Positions 5,643 through 5,798 of a DNA stretch of 5,798 bases are shown in pieces (within the stretch, counting starts at the first letter, position 1; every line of letters starts with the position of its first letter). The notes beneath the pieces were generated by a model that did not search any database, was not told the DNA's origin, and worked only from the letters and a program-made list of their open reading frames with translations. The DNA lies in assembly GCA_034002865.1 (NCBI GenBank), contig JAVEZR010000031.1:1-5798 (forward strand), in the 5' to 3' direction. The stretch comes from UBA5209 sp034002865 (GTDB taxonomy: Bacteria > Patescibacteriota > Dojkabacteria > SC72). Position numbers and translations under genes: made by a program.

Positions 5643-5672
5643 TACTCCTCCTTGATCTGTCATAATATTGGA

Positions 5673-5685
5673 TGGTGGGCGATAC
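5673..5685 (-). other. Short sequence resembling a tRNA 3' end
   Basis: The minus strand reads GTATCGCCCACCA, which looks like the 3' acceptor strand, discriminator base and CCA of a tRNA beginning GGGCGAT. The upstream bases do not form a T-arm and no tRNA body is present. It could be chance, a decayed tRNA, or a short attachment-site remnant of an element that integrated at a tRNA gene. Confidence 0.18.
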
Positions 5686-5700
5686 AAAAGAGTATAGAAC

Positions 5701-5729
5701 TTAAATCTCCCCTAGTTTTAATATATAAT
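5701..5729 (+). promoter_or_regulatory. Possible promoter of the GNAT-like gene
   Basis: An exact TATAAT at 5724-5729 ends eight bases before the ATG at 5738. With a 17-base spacer the -35 would be TTAAAT (5701-5706), which is weak. A second TATAAT at 5731-5736 is too close to the start to be useful. If the first is real, the message starts at or next to the ATG and is leaderless, in keeping with the missing Shine-Dalgarno sequence. Confidence 0.38.
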
Positions 5730-5737
5730 TTATAATA

Positions 5738-5798
5738 ATGATTATAGAAGAAGCAAAGGCGAGTCAAGCAAAAGAGATATCAGATTTAATAAAAGAAT
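5738..5798 (+). CDS. Probable GNAT-family acetyltransferase, N-terminal fragment cut by the right edge
   Basis: Only 20 codons are in the window. They translate as MIIEEAKASQAKEISDLIKE. The pattern of a first beta strand (MII), then xxAxxxxAxxIxxLI in a helix, is typical of the start of GNAT N-acetyltransferases (compare M-x-I-R-x-A-x-x-x-D-x-x-x-I-x-x-L). The acetyl-CoA binding motif lies beyond the edge, so the call rests on the N-terminal pattern alone. The ATG is preceded by TATAAT and no ribosome binding site. It follows the kinase gene on the same strand after 95 bases, long enough for a separate promoter. Confidence 0.55.
   Translation, partial: MIIEEAKASQAKEISDLIKE

Noticed and set aside
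1682..5798. An antibiotic-resistance cluster, because nucleotidyltransferase, APH-type kinase and GNAT folds all occur among aminoglycoside-modifying enzymes
   Set aside because: The genes are not in one operon, are spread over 4 kb with unrelated genes between them, and show only superfamily motifs. Each fold has many housekeeping members.

Overview
This is an AT-rich bacterial window of densely packed genes on both strands. I see no insertion sequence, CRISPR array, rRNA or complete tRNA. The gene content fits a small-genome uncultured lineage such as the Candidate Phyla Radiation (Patescibacteria). It combines a diverged type I glutamine synthetase, a DUF4173-type membrane protein, a YggT protein, a tiny DUF5670/lmo0937-type protein and a zinc-ribbon protein, and most starts lack a Shine-Dalgarno sequence. 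That placement is inference, not proof. A TTGACA-N17-TATATT promoter in front of the glutamine synthetase gene argues for a bacterium rather than an archaeon. Every complete gene stops with TAA or TAG, and the standard code reads all frames through. LAYOUT. Bases 1-100 hold at most the last codons of a + strand gene. Bases 101-1537 (minus) encode glutamine synthetase, with its own promoter near 1582-1610. Bases 1682-2122 (minus) encode a small nucleotidyltransferase-fold protein. An 89-bp divergent intergenic region (2123-2211) carries an inverted CCTAATCT pair and a 12-bp palindrome. It separates that gene from a 499-residue DUF4173-type multi-spanning membrane protein (2212-3711, +). The stop codon of the membrane protein gene abuts, with no spacer, the stop of a convergent zinc-ribbon gene (3712-3936, minus). 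Further along the minus strand lie a 45-residue DUF5670-type membrane protein (4033-4170) and a YggT-family membrane protein (4203-4604, TTG start). These three minus-strand genes could form one unit, yggT-like to DUF5670 to zinc ribbon, and the last may also have its own promoter. Thirty bases away and divergent lies an APH-fold kinase (4635-5642, +). After a 95-bp gap, the first 20 codons of a probable GNAT acetyltransferase (5738 onward, +) run off the right edge. HOW THEY WORK TOGETHER. There is no obvious shared pathway. Glutamine synthetase is ammonia-assimilating core metabolism. The YggT, DUF5670 and DUF4173 proteins are membrane proteins of poorly known, possibly envelope-related function. 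The nucleotidyltransferase-like, APH-like and GNAT-like proteins are small-molecule modifying folds with unknown substrates. The most interesting non-coding signal is a TTTAAA box exactly 17 nt before the start codons of three genes (glutamine synthetase, nucleotidyltransferase, kinase). The first two of these leaders share 22 of 27 bases. I did not find convincing evidence of a new multi-gene system.
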